Under the pieces are notes generated by a model that worked only from the letters and a program-made list of their open reading frames with translations, was not told the origin of the DNA and searched no databases. Below are positions 17,621 to 26,833 of a stretch of DNA of 64,000 nt, one piece after another; within the stretch, counting starts at the first letter, position 1; every line of letters begins with the position of its first letter. The stretch is from NCBI RefSeq assembly GCF_004770105.1, contig NZ_RQEY01000026.1, forward strand, positions 168,273 to 232,272, read 5' to 3'. Made by a program: the position numbers and the translations under genes. This DNA comes from Leptospira andrefontaineae. GTDB taxonomy: Bacteria; Spirochaetota; Leptospiria; Leptospirales; Leptospiraceae.

Positions 17621-17755
17621 TAAAGATCCTACTCGGTTAAACGTTCTAAAACATTACATATGTAACAGCTCCAATCTAAATTCATTACGTTTGGGAAATT
17701 GACCGACTCATTTTGAAAAGTGTATCCTTTCTCCTATATATTTGATGGAGAAAAT

Positions 17756-18298
17756 ATGTTTAAAATTTATAAGATTCACGTTTCACTTCTTCTTATCCTT
17801 GCCTGTGTTTTGATAAGTTGTTCTGAAGAAAAGAAGAATGATCAGTCGCTATTGTCAATAGCTGTCTTGCAGGCGAGTCCAGGTAGTGGTGTGATCGGCG
17901 GAATAGAAGAACCAAATTTAGGAACGGCAACTTTGCTCCTCAATTTCGATACTTTTGAACTATTAAACCAGGAAGAATGTACGGATGGAGGGATAGGGAT
18001 TATCATCAGTCGAAATGTAGGGCCTATTACTCCGATCTTAAATATTCATGAAGTAGACATGTCTAAAAACTCCGGAATCTTTTTAGAAGCTGGAGCACTT
18101 ACAACCGGATCTCATATGGATTTGGATCATAGTGATGGAGAAACGTATGGGGTAGTAAACGATTGTCCTGCTTATGTAATGGAGAATACTCTTACAATTT
18201 ATGACCTACAGGTACTAAATTGCCAAATTGCGGATCAATTTGGAGCGGGTGCGAATAAGAAGATGATGTCTTTCCGGGCTCGTTGTACTAAATCGTAA
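17756..18298 (+). CDS. Hypothetical lipoprotein
   Basis: The 180-residue protein starts at the ATG at 17756, behind GGAG at 17747. The signal MFKIYKIHVSLLLILACVLISC ends in the lipobox LISC, so it is lipidated. The mature part has a low-complexity start (LQASPGSGVIGGIEEPNLG), several cysteines, and no family I recognise. Its 3' end overlaps the convergent regulator gene by 64 bases. A rho-independent terminator follows within 36 bases of its stop. Confidence 0.7.
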   Translation: MFKIYKIHVSLLLILACVLISCSEEKKNDQSLLSIAVLQASPGSGVIGGIEEPNLGTATLLLNFDTFELLNQEECTDGGIGIIISRNVGPITPILNIHEVDMSKNSGIFLEAGALTTGSHMDLDHSDGETYGVVNDCPAYVMENTLTIYDLQVLNCQIADQFGAGANKKMMSFRARCTKS

Positions 18299-19422
18299 AA
18301 ACAAACCTTCGTTTGTGTTCTACGAACGAAGGTTAATTTTTTTTCTATCTTTCTTTTAGTCAAAATTACAGTTAATCTTTGGAGCTGGTCTTTAGAACTG
18401 GACTTTGATTCAGGGAGAACTTTTGCATAAATATTTTTCAAATGATTTCTAAGAGTTCCATTCGAGACATTTAATACGAGCTGAATGAAAGATCTGCTAT
18501 GTCCTTCATTCAATAATTCGCAAATACGGATCTCCTGTTTTGACAATCCATACTCTTCCAAGTTGAATTCTATTTTAGAAATTACATTTGCAGTTTTGTA
18601 TAAATGAAATACTAAGAAGGATAAAAAACTACAGGCTGCCAAGGCTGCGATCGCAGTGATATAAACTTCTCTAAATTGGAGAGATTTAAAAACCGGCCAG
18701 AATAACATCCCGATCAGTATTCCCACTGCGATTGAGATCAAGATGTTTGCAGCGATCCTAAACAATCCAGGACTTCCTTGGTTGTATCGATTCAAATAAA
18801 CAGAGAGGGTAACTGAAAGTGCCGCATCCGCTACCGGATGAAGAGGAGGTAATTCTATTCCATAAAGGGGTAAAAAGTTAGAGAATAAAGCCATCCACCA
18901 GAGTAAGAAAATCGTAATGAAGAATTTTTTCTCGAAGAATACATTCCATTTTACGGGTTTTAAGAAGAAGTAGATACAAATGCACATCCCAAGCACATGT
19001 ACTCCGGCTCCGATCAAACCTCCGAATAAAGAAAGAAGAGGGCCATGACCAAAGTAGAAATGGCTAAACCCAACCACAAAGTAATTAGGTATAGAAGAGC
19101 ATAAAAAGTCTGCGAGGATTGCAGTAATTAAGACAAACACAGTAAGTGGATTTAAGATCCTTCTTCCCGTACAAAAACCCGCCATACCAGCAAGGATAGG
19201 AGCCAAACTGAAAAAGGAATGGCATTGAAAGATCCACCAAGCAAGTCCCAGTTCATTGGAAGATGTGAGACACATTGCAGCAGTTGCCCCGTTTTGGATA
19301 CCAACTGCAAGATAGAATACAGTCATGAGCCTATGGAAAGGATGATCTCTTCCGATATTCTCGATCAAACAGCTAAGGTTGGCGAGTGACGCCACCATCG
19401 GTACTATGAAAAAAATTTCCAA
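18235..19422 (-). CDS. Membrane-embedded LuxR-type (HTH) transcriptional regulator
   Basis: The 395-residue protein has seven or eight hydrophobic segments in residues about 1-285. A C-terminal helix-turn-helix of the LuxR/NarL type follows (GLSKQEIRICELLNEGHS near 298, then VLNVSNGTLRNHLKNIYAKV). No enzymatic domain is visible between them. The layout suggests a one-component regulator that senses a membrane signal and binds DNA while membrane bound. The C-terminal tail after EKKL (about 35 residues) overlaps the convergent lipoprotein gene and its terminator and may be poorly conserved. Targets are unknown. Confidence 0.75.
   Translation of the reverse strand: MEIFFIVPMVASLANLSCLIENIGRDHPFHRLMTVFYLAVGIQNGATAAMCLTSSNELGLAWWIFQCHSFFSLAPILAGMAGFCTGRRILNPLTVFVLITAILADFLCSSIPNYFVVGFSHFYFGHGPLLSLFGGLIGAGVHVLGMCICIYFFLKPVKWNVFFEKKFFITIFLLWWMALFSNFLPLYGIELPPLHPVADAALSVTLSVYLNRYNQGSPGLFRIAANILISIAVGILIGMLFWPVFKSLQFREVYITAIAALAACSFLSFLVFHLYKTANVISKIEFNLEEYGLSKQEIRICELLNEGHSRSFIQLVLNVSNGTLRNHLKNIYAKVLPESKSSSKDQLQRLTVILTKRKIEKKLTFVRRTQTKVCFYDLVQRARKDIIFLFAPAPN
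18304..18343 (+). terminator. Rho-independent terminator of the lipoprotein gene
   Basis: AACCTTCGTT (18304-18313) pairs perfectly with AACGAAGGTT (18325-18334) around an 11-base loop, and a run of eight T follows (18337-18344). It lies inside the 3' coding end of the opposing regulator gene, so both functions share the same bases. Confidence 0.75.
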
Positions 19423-19564
19423 ACGTATTCAGTCGTAATAAAGATTTAAGAAGAATTTACTTTTTGATCCGAGGACTAAATTTCATCTTCTTTTTATAAG
19501 TATAATAAATTTTTTCTTTATTAGGTTAATCATAGATGAATATTCTATCTTCTCAGGAAAGTAT

Positions 19565-19948
19565 ATGGCGATTAACGAAAAAACATCTGAACGTCTTCGA
19601 AAGGCTCTTACCAAACAGAAAGAAGTAGAGGAGAAAAAAATGTTTGGTGGCCTATGTTTCATGGTGAACGGAAAGATGTGCGTCTGTGTTAGAGATGAAG
19701 AGCTTATGTTTAGAATAGATCCCAAGGATTACGAATCAGTTTTAGAAAAGAAAAAAGCCAGACCGATGATCCATAATGGAAATCTGATGAAGGGATTTGT
19801 ATTCGTAAAGGTAGAAGATGTGAAACCAGAGAAAGAGTTTGGATATTGGATTGGGCTTGCTTTGGATTATAATAAAACTGCGAAAGTGGCTAAGAAAAGT
19901 TTGAAAAGGAAGGTCCCAGCTCCCAAGAAAACTTCTAAGAAAAAATAG
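19565..19948 (+). CDS. TfoX N-terminal domain protein
   Basis: The 127-residue protein matches the TfoX-N fold: EEKKMFGGLCFMVNGKMCVCV, then LMFRIDPKDYESVLEKK and the closing GYWIGLALDYNK. The tail is lysine/proline rich (KKSLKRKVPAPKKTSKKK) and may bind nucleic acid or be disordered. GGAAAG lies a few bases before the ATG. The domain occurs in competence regulators of Gammaproteobacteria, but stand-alone versions as here have no proven role. Confidence 0.88.
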   Translation: MAINEKTSERLRKALTKQKEVEEKKMFGGLCFMVNGKMCVCVRDEELMFRIDPKDYESVLEKKKARPMIHNGNLMKGFVFVKVEDVKPEKEFGYWIGLALDYNKTAKVAKKSLKRKVPAPKKTSKKK

Positions 19949-20060
19949 GCTCAGATAAGACTTTTATTTGCTCTTTTCTTCATTTAGAATAATTAAAAGA
20001 CCTGCTTCTTTTCCAAAAATCGATTTACTTCCTTTAAAGGAACCTTCAAAATCGACGGCT

Positions 20061-20756
20061 ATGAAAAAGTTATCAGTTCTATTTCTTCTAGGTTTAATAA
20101 GTGTTTTGTTTTCTTGCGGTAAAAAGGAAGCAGATTTAGGTAAGGGAGTGATCACGTTTGTTGTAGGGAACGTGACCTTGGAACGAGGTTCCGAAAAATC
20201 CAAGGTAGAAGTGAGTAAAGAGATCCAAAATGGTGACGTATTAGTTACCGATGAAGGAGCCACTGCAATGATTGCATTTGGAGAAAATGCTTCTTTGTTG
20301 GAGATCCAATCCGGTTCTAGATTCCGCTTTGATGATATAAAATCAGACAAAAAGTTTTTCCAAGAAAAGGGAAGATCTTGGCTTCTCTCGAATAAACTTG
20401 TAAAAGGCGAGGGGTTAAGCTTAGGAACTCCTACAACTACAGCAGGAGTTAGGGGGACAAAATTCTATACTACTGTCGTTGATGATGTGACTCTTATCTG
20501 TCATTGCCAGGGTAAGGTGGAACTGGAGAATAGTGCAGACCATTCGAAGATGATACCTACGTCCGATTATCTTACAGTTACCAAAGGAACAAAAACGATA
20601 GTGATCGATAAGGATGATCTATCAAAGATCGGGATCCCTTATGTTCATAATCATAGCGAATTGGATAACTCACCGGTCGGAGAAAAAAACAATCTGAAGC
20701 AGGAAGATTTCCTAAAGATCCAGGAACTTGCTAAGAAAAAATTAACAGAGAAGTAA
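20061..20756 (+). CDS. FecR-domain lipoprotein
   Basis: From the ATG at 20061 the product has 231 residues. The signal KKLSVLFLLGLISVLFSC ends in the lipobox LFSC; the longer frame from 19968 would bury this signal, so I reject it. The mature protein carries a FecR-like domain (VGNVTLERGSEKSKVEVSK, then NGDVLVTDEGATAMIAFGE and TPTTTAGVRGTKFYTTV). In spirochaetes such lipoproteins are usually stand-alone surface or periplasmic proteins rather than sigma regulators. No sigma or TonB gene is adjacent. The stop abuts the stop of the convergent TPR gene. Confidence 0.88.
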   Translation: MKKLSVLFLLGLISVLFSCGKKEADLGKGVITFVVGNVTLERGSEKSKVEVSKEIQNGDVLVTDEGATAMIAFGENASLLEIQSGSRFRFDDIKSDKKFFQEKGRSWLLSNKLVKGEGLSLGTPTTTAGVRGTKFYTTVVDDVTLICHCQGKVELENSADHSKMIPTSDYLTVTKGTKTIVIDKDDLSKIGIPYVHNHSELDNSPVGEKNNLKQEDFLKIQELAKKKLTEK

Positions 20757-21605
20757 TTAGGCCTCGTCTATTTCAACATTCTCTAATGTGTCAAAAAAGC
20801 CGGTTTGCAAAAGTGGGCCGAAATCCACCATATCCTCTGCGGAAAGTTTAAGACCGTTTTCCATAGAGTAGGCCTGTAGCAGAGAAGCGCAGGCCAAGTG
20901 GCTTTCTTGTAATTGGGCATGAGCTCTTGCTTTTACAACGAGTATGTCCGCATCCGATTCTCCGAAATATTTGATATAAAGATCTATAAACTTAAGTGCG
21001 TTCTTATGATCCGAAACTTTCAGATAACACTGAGCAATCATATCATAGTGCAGGAAGGTTTCTTCTTCGTCCATTCTCATGGCGGTTTTTAAAGAAGCTA
21101 AGGCTGAGTTATAATCTCCTCTCTGATAATACAAATACCCGAGTTCGGACCAAATATCTTTTCGTTTGATCCCTCTTCCTCTAGAAAGTTTTTCCTGAGA
21201 TAATGCCTGTTTTAATACTTGGATCGCCTCATTGGATCTATCCGTATCTTTTAACAAACTTGCAAGAGTTAGGTATAATTCCAATTGGTCAGGAAAAATC
21301 TCAATAGCAGAAGTAAGTAACTTTTTAGCGGATTTAAAATTGTGAACCTTGATCAGGTAATTCGCATAATACAGTCTACTTTCCGGATGAGTGGAAAAAC
21401 GATCCTGCAATTCTTGGAAAAGATTCAAGGTTTCCCTGGTATTTCCAATATAATATTGGCACCAAGCCTGACGGTTTTTCACCTTCACGACTGTTTTGGG
21501 ATTTTTGGTAAAATTCAGGGATTCTTTGTATAGGTTGAACGCCTTAGTAAATTCCCTCTGCCTTTCCCTATGGATGGCGCTTATGATCAGTTCCCGAAAA
21601 CCCAC
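20757..21605 (-). CDS. Tetratricopeptide-repeat protein
   Basis: The 282-residue protein consists of TPR helical repeats, for example AFNLYKESLNFTKNP, SRLYYANYLIKVHNFKSAKK, ELYLTLASLLKDTDRSNEAI, SELGYLYYQRGDYNSALASL and YDMIAQCYLKVSDHKNALKF. No signal peptide is seen, so it is probably cytoplasmic and mediates protein contacts. The start is a GTG at 21605; no better ATG is available upstream. The partner is unknown. It is convergent with the FecR lipoprotein gene, with no bases between the stops. Confidence 0.82.
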   Translation of the reverse strand: MGFRELIISAIHRERQREFTKAFNLYKESLNFTKNPKTVVKVKNRQAWCQYYIGNTRETLNLFQELQDRFSTHPESRLYYANYLIKVHNFKSAKKLLTSAIEIFPDQLELYLTLASLLKDTDRSNEAIQVLKQALSQEKLSRGRGIKRKDIWSELGYLYYQRGDYNSALASLKTAMRMDEEETFLHYDMIAQCYLKVSDHKNALKFIDLYIKYFGESDADILVVKARAHAQLQESHLACASLLQAYSMENGLKLSAEDMVDFGPLLQTGFFDTLENVEIDEA

Positions 21606-21718
21606 GACTGGGACAGGCTAAAAAAATTCCTAAAATAATCAAGTTTTCCACAGATCAACCGATGATTGAAACGGGGGCAAAGGAAAGAAAAAATCCCCAG
21701 TCCATCGAGGTAAAGAAA

Positions 21719-21898
21719 ATGGAAATCGGTAGCCAAACCAGCCAATCTCTCATGATCGAAAGAATCGCCAATCTGCCTAGAGAAATATTCCAGGCTCAGT
21801 CAGATATGAATTCTAAACTTTTGAAGCTGAACGTAGAGGCTCAAGTGAATGCCCAAGCTTCTGAAGGAAGATCCAGACTTTTGGATCTGTACGTTTAA
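21719..21898 (+). CDS. Small conserved-looking hypothetical protein
   Basis: The 59-residue protein is read from the ATG at 21719, which sits eight bases after GAGG (21707-21710). It starts MEIGSQTSQSLMIERIANLP and is predicted to be helical throughout, with a charged-polar heptad character (QSDMNSKLLKLNVEAQVNAQ). An earlier ATG at 21662 gives 78 residues but lacks a ribosome site. I do not recognise the family; the size and composition recall small putative motility-associated proteins, which is a weak guess. A strong hairpin follows at once. Confidence 0.6.
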   Translation: MEIGSQTSQSLMIERIANLPREIFQAQSDMNSKLLKLNVEAQVNAQASEGRSRLLDLYV

Positions 21899-21900
21899 TT

Positions 21901-21957
21901 AGGATGCAGGAATTCCCCTAAACGAAACCATATCGTTTGTAGGAGTTCCCACATCCT
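21901..21957. terminator. Long bidirectional hairpin between convergent genes
   Basis: Arms 21901-21925 and 21933-21957 pair at about 19 of 25 positions around a 7-base loop. The downstream arm contains the near-palindrome TGTAGGAGTTCCCACA (21938-21953), which recurs in related form elsewhere in this window. It lies three bases past one stop and seven before the other. Confidence 0.65.
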
Positions 21958-21963
21958 CGCACA

Positions 21964-22794
21964 CTAGGTTAGTTCTTTATTATATTCCGGCCTTTTTCTG
22001 TCTTTAAAGGCTTTCATCGCTTCTCTAAAATCTCTGGAATCCATAAAGCTGGAATTCCAAACCGCGACATAGTTCAAACCAACAGCTAACGGTTTCCCTT
22101 CGGAGTAGTTCATTACTTCCTTAGTACCTTCTACCACTATTCTTGGATTAGCAGCAATCTCGGATGCAGTTGCGATTGCACCTTCCAAAAGTTGGTCTTG
22201 GTCCTTGAACAATTTAGAGACAAGTCCCATTCTGAGCGCTTCTTCTCCGTCTATGTCCTTACCTGTGTAGGCGAGTTCTCTTGTGTTTCCTTGTCCTATG
22301 ATAGAAGGAAGCCTGTTGATCGAACCCATGTCCGCAACGATTGCTACCTTTGCTTCTCTCAATGAGATACTTGCATCAAAGGTTGCATAACGAATATCAC
22401 AAGCGGAGATCAGGTCGAGTCCACCACCGATACAATGTTTTTGGACCGCAGCAACGGAAGGTTTAGGAGAATCATAAACTGCGTTGATCCCTTTCTGCAT
22501 TCTGAGGATTAACTCGTAGAATTTTTTACGATCATCACCATATGCGCCTTGTACTACTGATCCAAATTCTTGGAAGAATGAATCCAGGTCCAAACCTGTG
22601 GAAAATGATTTCCCTCTTGCAGCAACTACGAAGGATCTGATTTTTTGATTGGAGTTAATTTCGTGTACGACATCCGGAAGATCTCTCCAGAAACTCCAGT
22701 TCATCGCGTTTCTTTTGTCGGGACGGTTTAAGAAGACGATAGCTACTCCGTCTTCTCTCTCGACGATTTCAAAGAATTCAAAGTTTGTCTTCAT
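21964..22794 (-). CDS. Enoyl-CoA hydratase/isomerase family protein, dienoyl-CoA isomerase-like
   Basis: The 276-residue crotonase-fold protein has the oxyanion-hole segments ARGKSFSTGLDLDSF and KHCIGGGLDLISACDIRYA. The segment REAKVAIVADMGSINRLPSI, with its acidic ADMG, corresponds to the active-site region of delta3,5-delta2,4-dienoyl-CoA isomerases (ECH1), where hydratases have a second glutamate. It ends normally. It would act in beta-oxidation of unsaturated fatty acids, the main carbon source of leptospires. It lies next to, and 44 bases downstream of, a sensor kinase gene on the same strand. Confidence 0.85.
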   Translation of the reverse strand: MKTNFEFFEIVEREDGVAIVFLNRPDKRNAMNWSFWRDLPDVVHEINSNQKIRSFVVAARGKSFSTGLDLDSFFQEFGSVVQGAYGDDRKKFYELILRMQKGINAVYDSPKPSVAAVQKHCIGGGLDLISACDIRYATFDASISLREAKVAIVADMGSINRLPSIIGQGNTRELAYTGKDIDGEEALRMGLVSKLFKDQDQLLEGAIATASEIAANPRIVVEGTKEVMNYSEGKPLAVGLNYVAVWNSSFMDSRDFREAMKAFKDRKRPEYNKELT

Positions 22795-22837
22795 CGGGAT
22801 CAGAGTTATCCGATTCAGCCGACGAGTAAAACGTTTT

Positions 22838-24214
22838 TTAGGTCTCGTGTCTTGTGGGGAAGCTTAAGGTAACTTTGCAGCCGTTTTCGTTCTCAAGCTT
22901 AAGTTTTCCTCTTAGAAGTTTCACGAAAGAATCCACCAAAGAAAGTCCCAAAGAGCCTGAATTGCGCGTTTGGGCTATTGTATCATCAGATAGACCAACT
23001 CCATCGTCCTTGACTTCTAAGAAATATTGTTCGTCATTCAAACTAAAACGGATCAGTATAGAACCACTTTCTCTACCTTTGAATCCATGTTTGAACGAGT
23101 TAGTTAAAAGTTCGTTAATGATTAATGCGCAGTTCATTCCCATCTCACTTGGGATCTTTGGAGTTTGGATATCCAGCACTAGTTTGAACTTAGAACGATC
23201 TACTTTATATACTTCGAATAGAAGGTCGGTAAGTTTGCGAACATAAAGATCAAAACTGATGGACGATAGATCATGGTTTTCATAAAGCACTTCGTGCAGA
23301 AGTGCAACTGCTTGTATCCTATGCTGGCTATCCTTGAAAATATCCAAGGTCTCCTGGTCTTTCAGATTAGAGGCATTCATACTCAGCAAAGAAGAAATAA
23401 CGGTAAGATTGTTTTTGATCCTATGATGGATCTCTTTTAGGTAAGACTGGTTGGTATTGTCCGATTCTCCCAATCTAAGAACAGTGATAGAACCGCTTGA
23501 TTTTCCTTCCGTGTTTAGGATAGGAGAGATCTGGATGGAAACCGCCGTTTTATTTCCAATCCCATCGACTGCGAATATTCCATTTTTCTCAATCGTTTGG
23601 TTGGATATTAATACATCCGAAAGTGGAAGGGTATAAGAGGAAGAAGTAGAATCTTCTAATTTTAAGATCTTTGTTAAAGAAAGTCCTATGGATTCTGCGT
23701 AGCTTAGCCCCGCGATCTTCTCTGCTACTGGATTACAAAATAATACGAGGCCGTTTTCGTCAGTTGTGATGATCCCTGACTCCATTTGATTCAAAGTGGA
23801 TTTTAGGGATTCTTCGTTTTTGCGATTTCTATGTTCCAGCTCGTTCTTATACAAAGCAACTTCGATAGAAGAGCGAAGTTGGTCCGATTCGAACGGTTTG
23901 ACTATATAACCTAGGGGTTGAGTCCTTTTGGCTCTGTTCAGAGTATTCTCATCCGCATAAGCTGTAAGATAAATAACAGGTGTTTGGAATCTATTTCGGA
24001 GAAGTTCCGCAGTTTGTATCCCGTCCAGATTCCCTTCAATATTGATATCCATTAGGACCAGATCAGGGTGATTCTCTTCTGCCTTTTGGATGGCCTCCTC
24101 TCCGGAGGATGTGATACCCACAAGATCGTAACCTAATTTTTTAAGTTTCTGGCCCAAGTTGACTGCGACTATGATCTCATCTTCTACAACTAGGATCTTG
24201 GGTTTTGTGAGCAT
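22838..24214 (-). CDS. Response regulator-PAS-histidine kinase (HisKA_2 type)
   Basis: The 458-residue protein has an N-terminal receiver domain (Asp56 in LVLMDINIEG, Lys106 in GYIVKPFES). A PAS domain spans about 135-250 (GIITTDENGLVLFCNPVAEKI). A HisKA_2 dimerisation box has the phospho-His at 263/264 (EIHHRIKNNL), and a HATPase domain follows (INELLTNSFKHGF, VKDDGVGL, SGSLGLSLV). There is no membrane segment, so it is a cytoplasmic hybrid whose receiver is probably controlled by another kinase. The crotonase gene 44 bases downstream could be co-transcribed. Target regulator unknown. Confidence 0.92.
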   Translation of the reverse strand: MLTKPKILVVEDEIIVAVNLGQKLKKLGYDLVGITSSGEEAIQKAEENHPDLVLMDINIEGNLDGIQTAELLRNRFQTPVIYLTAYADENTLNRAKRTQPLGYIVKPFESDQLRSSIEVALYKNELEHRNRKNEESLKSTLNQMESGIITTDENGLVLFCNPVAEKIAGLSYAESIGLSLTKILKLEDSTSSSYTLPLSDVLISNQTIEKNGIFAVDGIGNKTAVSIQISPILNTEGKSSGSITVLRLGESDNTNQSYLKEIHHRIKNNLTVISSLLSMNASNLKDQETLDIFKDSQHRIQAVALLHEVLYENHDLSSISFDLYVRKLTDLLFEVYKVDRSKFKLVLDIQTPKIPSEMGMNCALIINELLTNSFKHGFKGRESGSILIRFSLNDEQYFLEVKDDGVGLSDDTIAQTRNSGSLGLSLVDSFVKLLRGKLKLENENGCKVTLSFPTRHET

Positions 24215-24521
24215 ACTTCTAATCTACGAATAAAAGCGATTGTTTCAACCATATAAATGAAAAATGATTACTGAAAATATCTGCGGAAATATGGGCGAAA
24301 AATTAATGGAGATCTTTGCAACTAAAATCGAATATAAGTGAGATTTTTGTAAGGATTGTTTATTATCTTGTAATCTTTTTTGAAACAACCATTCGGATAT
24401 AAAAACTTTTCTAATCCTTTCGGACTAAAATTGGAAATTTTTTGATATATCGTCTAACGTGTATTGTGTTGCAGATGTTCTGTCCCAGGGACAGGAGGAT
24501 CGATTCCGGGTTTAGAAGGAT
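24215..24521. other. Intergenic region of 307 bases with one short palindrome
   Basis: There is no open frame of interest. It must hold the promoter of the kinase gene (minus strand) and the end of the DUF900 hydrolase transcript. CTGTCCCAGGGACAG (24480-24494) is a perfect interrupted palindrome 27 bases after the hydrolase stop on the minus strand. It has no T-run on either side and may be a weak transcript end or a protein-binding site. Confidence 0.5.
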
Positions 24522-25613
24522 TTAATTTCGGAGAATATAGTTTTCATTTCCGTAGGATTTACGGATGAATAACCTCTTCTCCGCGCCCAGACCCAAAAAC
24601 AATTGGTATAGGTCTGTCAGTATAGGGCGGGAAGAATAATATCCGTGACCCAATGACAATAAAGACGCGTCGATCGGGTTCACATTGACCACATCCACAC
24701 CTGGAAATTTGGAGCAGGCTCCTAATCTTCCTGTCTGGTGAATTTGGGCAGAGGCAAATAATGCGGAGTCTCCGGGAGAACAGTATAATGTAATTCTTTC
24801 CGAAGATTTTAACAGGCGGTCCAGGATGAGTATAAATTCTCCGGTATCATAATCAGGAGCATTCAAAACCAATTCTTTTAGAAAAGGACGATCTCCTAAT
24901 TCTTTGGAAAGTTCAGAAATTGAATTTAGAGCTACCTGATGACCCATAGAATGAACCAGTAGGTGGATCTTTTTGTTGGTAGATACCATTCTTTTCAGAA
25001 AGTTTTTGAAAGAATCCCGGCTGCTTCTCGCAGAGACTAAATTTTTTTCATAGGTGTTTTTTAGGAAGAAGGTCCCGAGCATGGAGCCGTCTCCTCCTGC
25101 TGGCCAAGTATATAAAGCTACCTTGCCGGGAAATTTCAGATCATATTTGAGTTGAGCTGCTCTTAAAATAGCTTCTTCGAAGTTTACGTTAAATCCGTGA
25201 ACGAATACGATCACTTCTTCGAAAGGATCTTCTTCTATTCTTTTCCACCAAAGTTTTTCCTGTTCCTCTTTGGTCGTTCCTTGGAATGCAACTCTATGTT
25301 CTAAAAATTGAAATGATTTCTCTTTATTTCCCAGGCCGAAGGGGAGGGAACCTATTTCTCTATCAGCGGGAACATTGACTAAACAAGAACCGGATTGGGT
25401 TCCCATATTCCCGAAATTCAGAAAATAAGAATTAGAACAAGCTACTTGTGATCCTGGATTGACCGCTCTGGAAGTATTAAAAAATACCTCGATCCCATGA
25501 GTGGAAGAATATTGGGAATTTGTCCTCTTGTCCAGATGTTCGGAAATAGAAGGTCCACAACCGCAATAAAGTACAAAGCTGAGAACAAGAAAAAAGAAAG
25601 TTTGAAACATCAT
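24522..25613 (-). CDS. DUF900-type alpha/beta-hydrolase lipoprotein
   Basis: The 363-residue protein has a signal ending VLYCGCGPS, with two cysteines at a lipobox-like position, so it is probably a lipoprotein. The body is an alpha/beta hydrolase: EVIVFVHGFNVNFEEAILRA, KVALYTWPAGGDGSM, the nucleophile elbow LLVHSMGHQVAL (Ser in HSMGH), LVLNAPDYDTGEF and a late HGYY histidine. The DUF900 family has esterase-like features and unknown substrates. The gene starts six bases after the M23 peptidase stop and is probably co-transcribed with it, suggesting an envelope role. Confidence 0.85.
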   Translation of the reverse strand: MMFQTFFFLVLSFVLYCGCGPSISEHLDKRTNSQYSSTHGIEVFFNTSRAVNPGSQVACSNSYFLNFGNMGTQSGSCLVNVPADREIGSLPFGLGNKEKSFQFLEHRVAFQGTTKEEQEKLWWKRIEEDPFEEVIVFVHGFNVNFEEAILRAAQLKYDLKFPGKVALYTWPAGGDGSMLGTFFLKNTYEKNLVSARSSRDSFKNFLKRMVSTNKKIHLLVHSMGHQVALNSISELSKELGDRPFLKELVLNAPDYDTGEFILILDRLLKSSERITLYCSPGDSALFASAQIHQTGRLGACSKFPGVDVVNVNPIDASLLSLGHGYYSSRPILTDLYQLFLGLGAEKRLFIRKSYGNENYILRN

Positions 25614-25619
25614 AAAATC

Positions 25620-26741
25620 TTAATGGTTTGGTTTAGAGCCTCTTTTATAGCTGAGACCTTTTAGATATTTTCCGGGGTTTACCGATTTTCCTTTGTGGAT
25701 TACTTCGAAATGTAAGTGAGGACCGAAACAATAGCCTGTACATCCTGAGGTTGCGATCTTTTTACCTGCGACCACATAATCCCCTCGTTTTACATTCAGT
25801 CTGGAATTGTGAGCGTATAATGTTTTGAAATCATCGTTATGTTCGATCACGATTGCGTTTCCGTAGCCACCCATCCATCCGGAGAATACTACCTTACCAT
25901 TACGAGCTGCCATTACTGCTTCGTAGTTTGCTTTTAGATCCAATGCTTCGTGGAATTTATGTTGAGGGAAGGTTCTCCATCCGTAATTGGAAGTTACTAC
26001 ATGAGAAGTAACAGGAACTACCCATTTAGGAGCAGGATCTGGGATCACAGCACCTGGAAGAAAAACTTTTTGGCCTGGACGAAGGATATCCAGATCATCC
26101 AGTTTATTCTCTTCCAAAATTTCATCCAAGTTGACCTTGTAGAGAGAGGCTACCTTTGCGACCGTGTCACCGGCCTTGAATTTATATAATAGACCTTGTT
26201 TATTCGGGATTTGTAATATTTGTCCAGGATACAAAGTATCTTCCAAATTGATGCTGGAAGAACCTGCGATCGATTCCATGGAGACTTTATAACGAGTTGC
26301 GATCTCCGAAAGAGTTTCGTTCCTTTTAACTTTATAGGTAACTACCTTAAGTTGTTTCTTTTTATCGGAAGCGCTTTTGATCTCATTTGCCATTAGGATG
26401 GTGAGTTTTGCTTTTTCAGATTCTTCTAGAAACTTTTCGTCGCCTTTTTTGGCCTTTAAGTCTTCGGAATCGTTTTCAGTCACTTCGGTAGAAGCGGATT
26501 CCATAGAAGCATTAGATGGGCTCATCCAAATTCCTAAAAATAGGACCATAAAAATGACGGATGCCACAAGAGGAATAACGCGGAATTTACGTCTTCTGAA
26601 GTCTAGATTTCCGTGATATAAGTTTCCTTTAAAATAAAAGGAATAATGGAAATGGAAGGCGCCCAGGTAGATCAGGGTGAAATTATCTGTCCGGAGGATT
26701 TCTTTTCCTGCGGTCAATTGCCTGGGCTTCTTGAAGATCAT
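25620..26741 (-). CDS. M23 family metallopeptidase with two LysM domains
   Basis: The 373-residue protein has one membrane anchor (VIPLVASVIFMVLFLGIW, about 55-72). Two LysM peptidoglycan-binding repeats follow (YKVKRNETLSEIATRYKVS and YKFKAGDTVAKVASLYKVN), then an M23 domain with HEALDLKANYEAVM, HNDDFKTLYAHNS and GPHLHFEVIHKG, containing the zinc ligands. It should cut peptide bridges of peptidoglycan. The first 50 residues before the anchor look atypical and the start at 26741 has no clear ribosome site, so the real start may be further in. It lies between the bactofilin gene and the DUF900 hydrolase gene. Bactofilin/M23 pairs are common shape modules. Confidence 0.88.
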   Translation of the reverse strand: MIFKKPRQLTAGKEILRTDNFTLIYLGAFHFHYSFYFKGNLYHGNLDFRRRKFRVIPLVASVIFMVLFLGIWMSPSNASMESASTEVTENDSEDLKAKKGDEKFLEESEKAKLTILMANEIKSASDKKKQLKVVTYKVKRNETLSEIATRYKVSMESIAGSSSINLEDTLYPGQILQIPNKQGLLYKFKAGDTVAKVASLYKVNLDEILEENKLDDLDILRPGQKVFLPGAVIPDPAPKWVVPVTSHVVTSNYGWRTFPQHKFHEALDLKANYEAVMAARNGKVVFSGWMGGYGNAIVIEHNDDFKTLYAHNSRLNVKRGDYVVAGKKIATSGCTGYCFGPHLHFEVIHKGKSVNPGKYLKGLSYKRGSKPNH

Positions 26742-26760
26742 ACTATCAGTATCGGTAGAT

Positions 26761-26778
26761 CGGGTGGAGAACCACCCG
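26761..26778. terminator. Perfect GC-rich hairpin between bactofilin and M23 genes
   Basis: CGGGTGG and CCACCCG form a perfect 7-bp stem with an AGAA loop. A T-run (TTTTT) follows only on the plus strand, where no gene ends. On the minus strand it separates bactofilin from the peptidase and may attenuate read-through. Confidence 0.45.
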
Positions 26779-26833
26779 AGTTTTTGATTCGAACAAATCT
26801 AAGAGGTGGGAAAAAGAACTCGGGATTTAAGAG

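Noticed and set aside
17654..17665. Palindrome TTACATATGTAA between the DUF1330 and lipoprotein genes
   Set aside because: Too short and AT rich to separate from chance without more copies.
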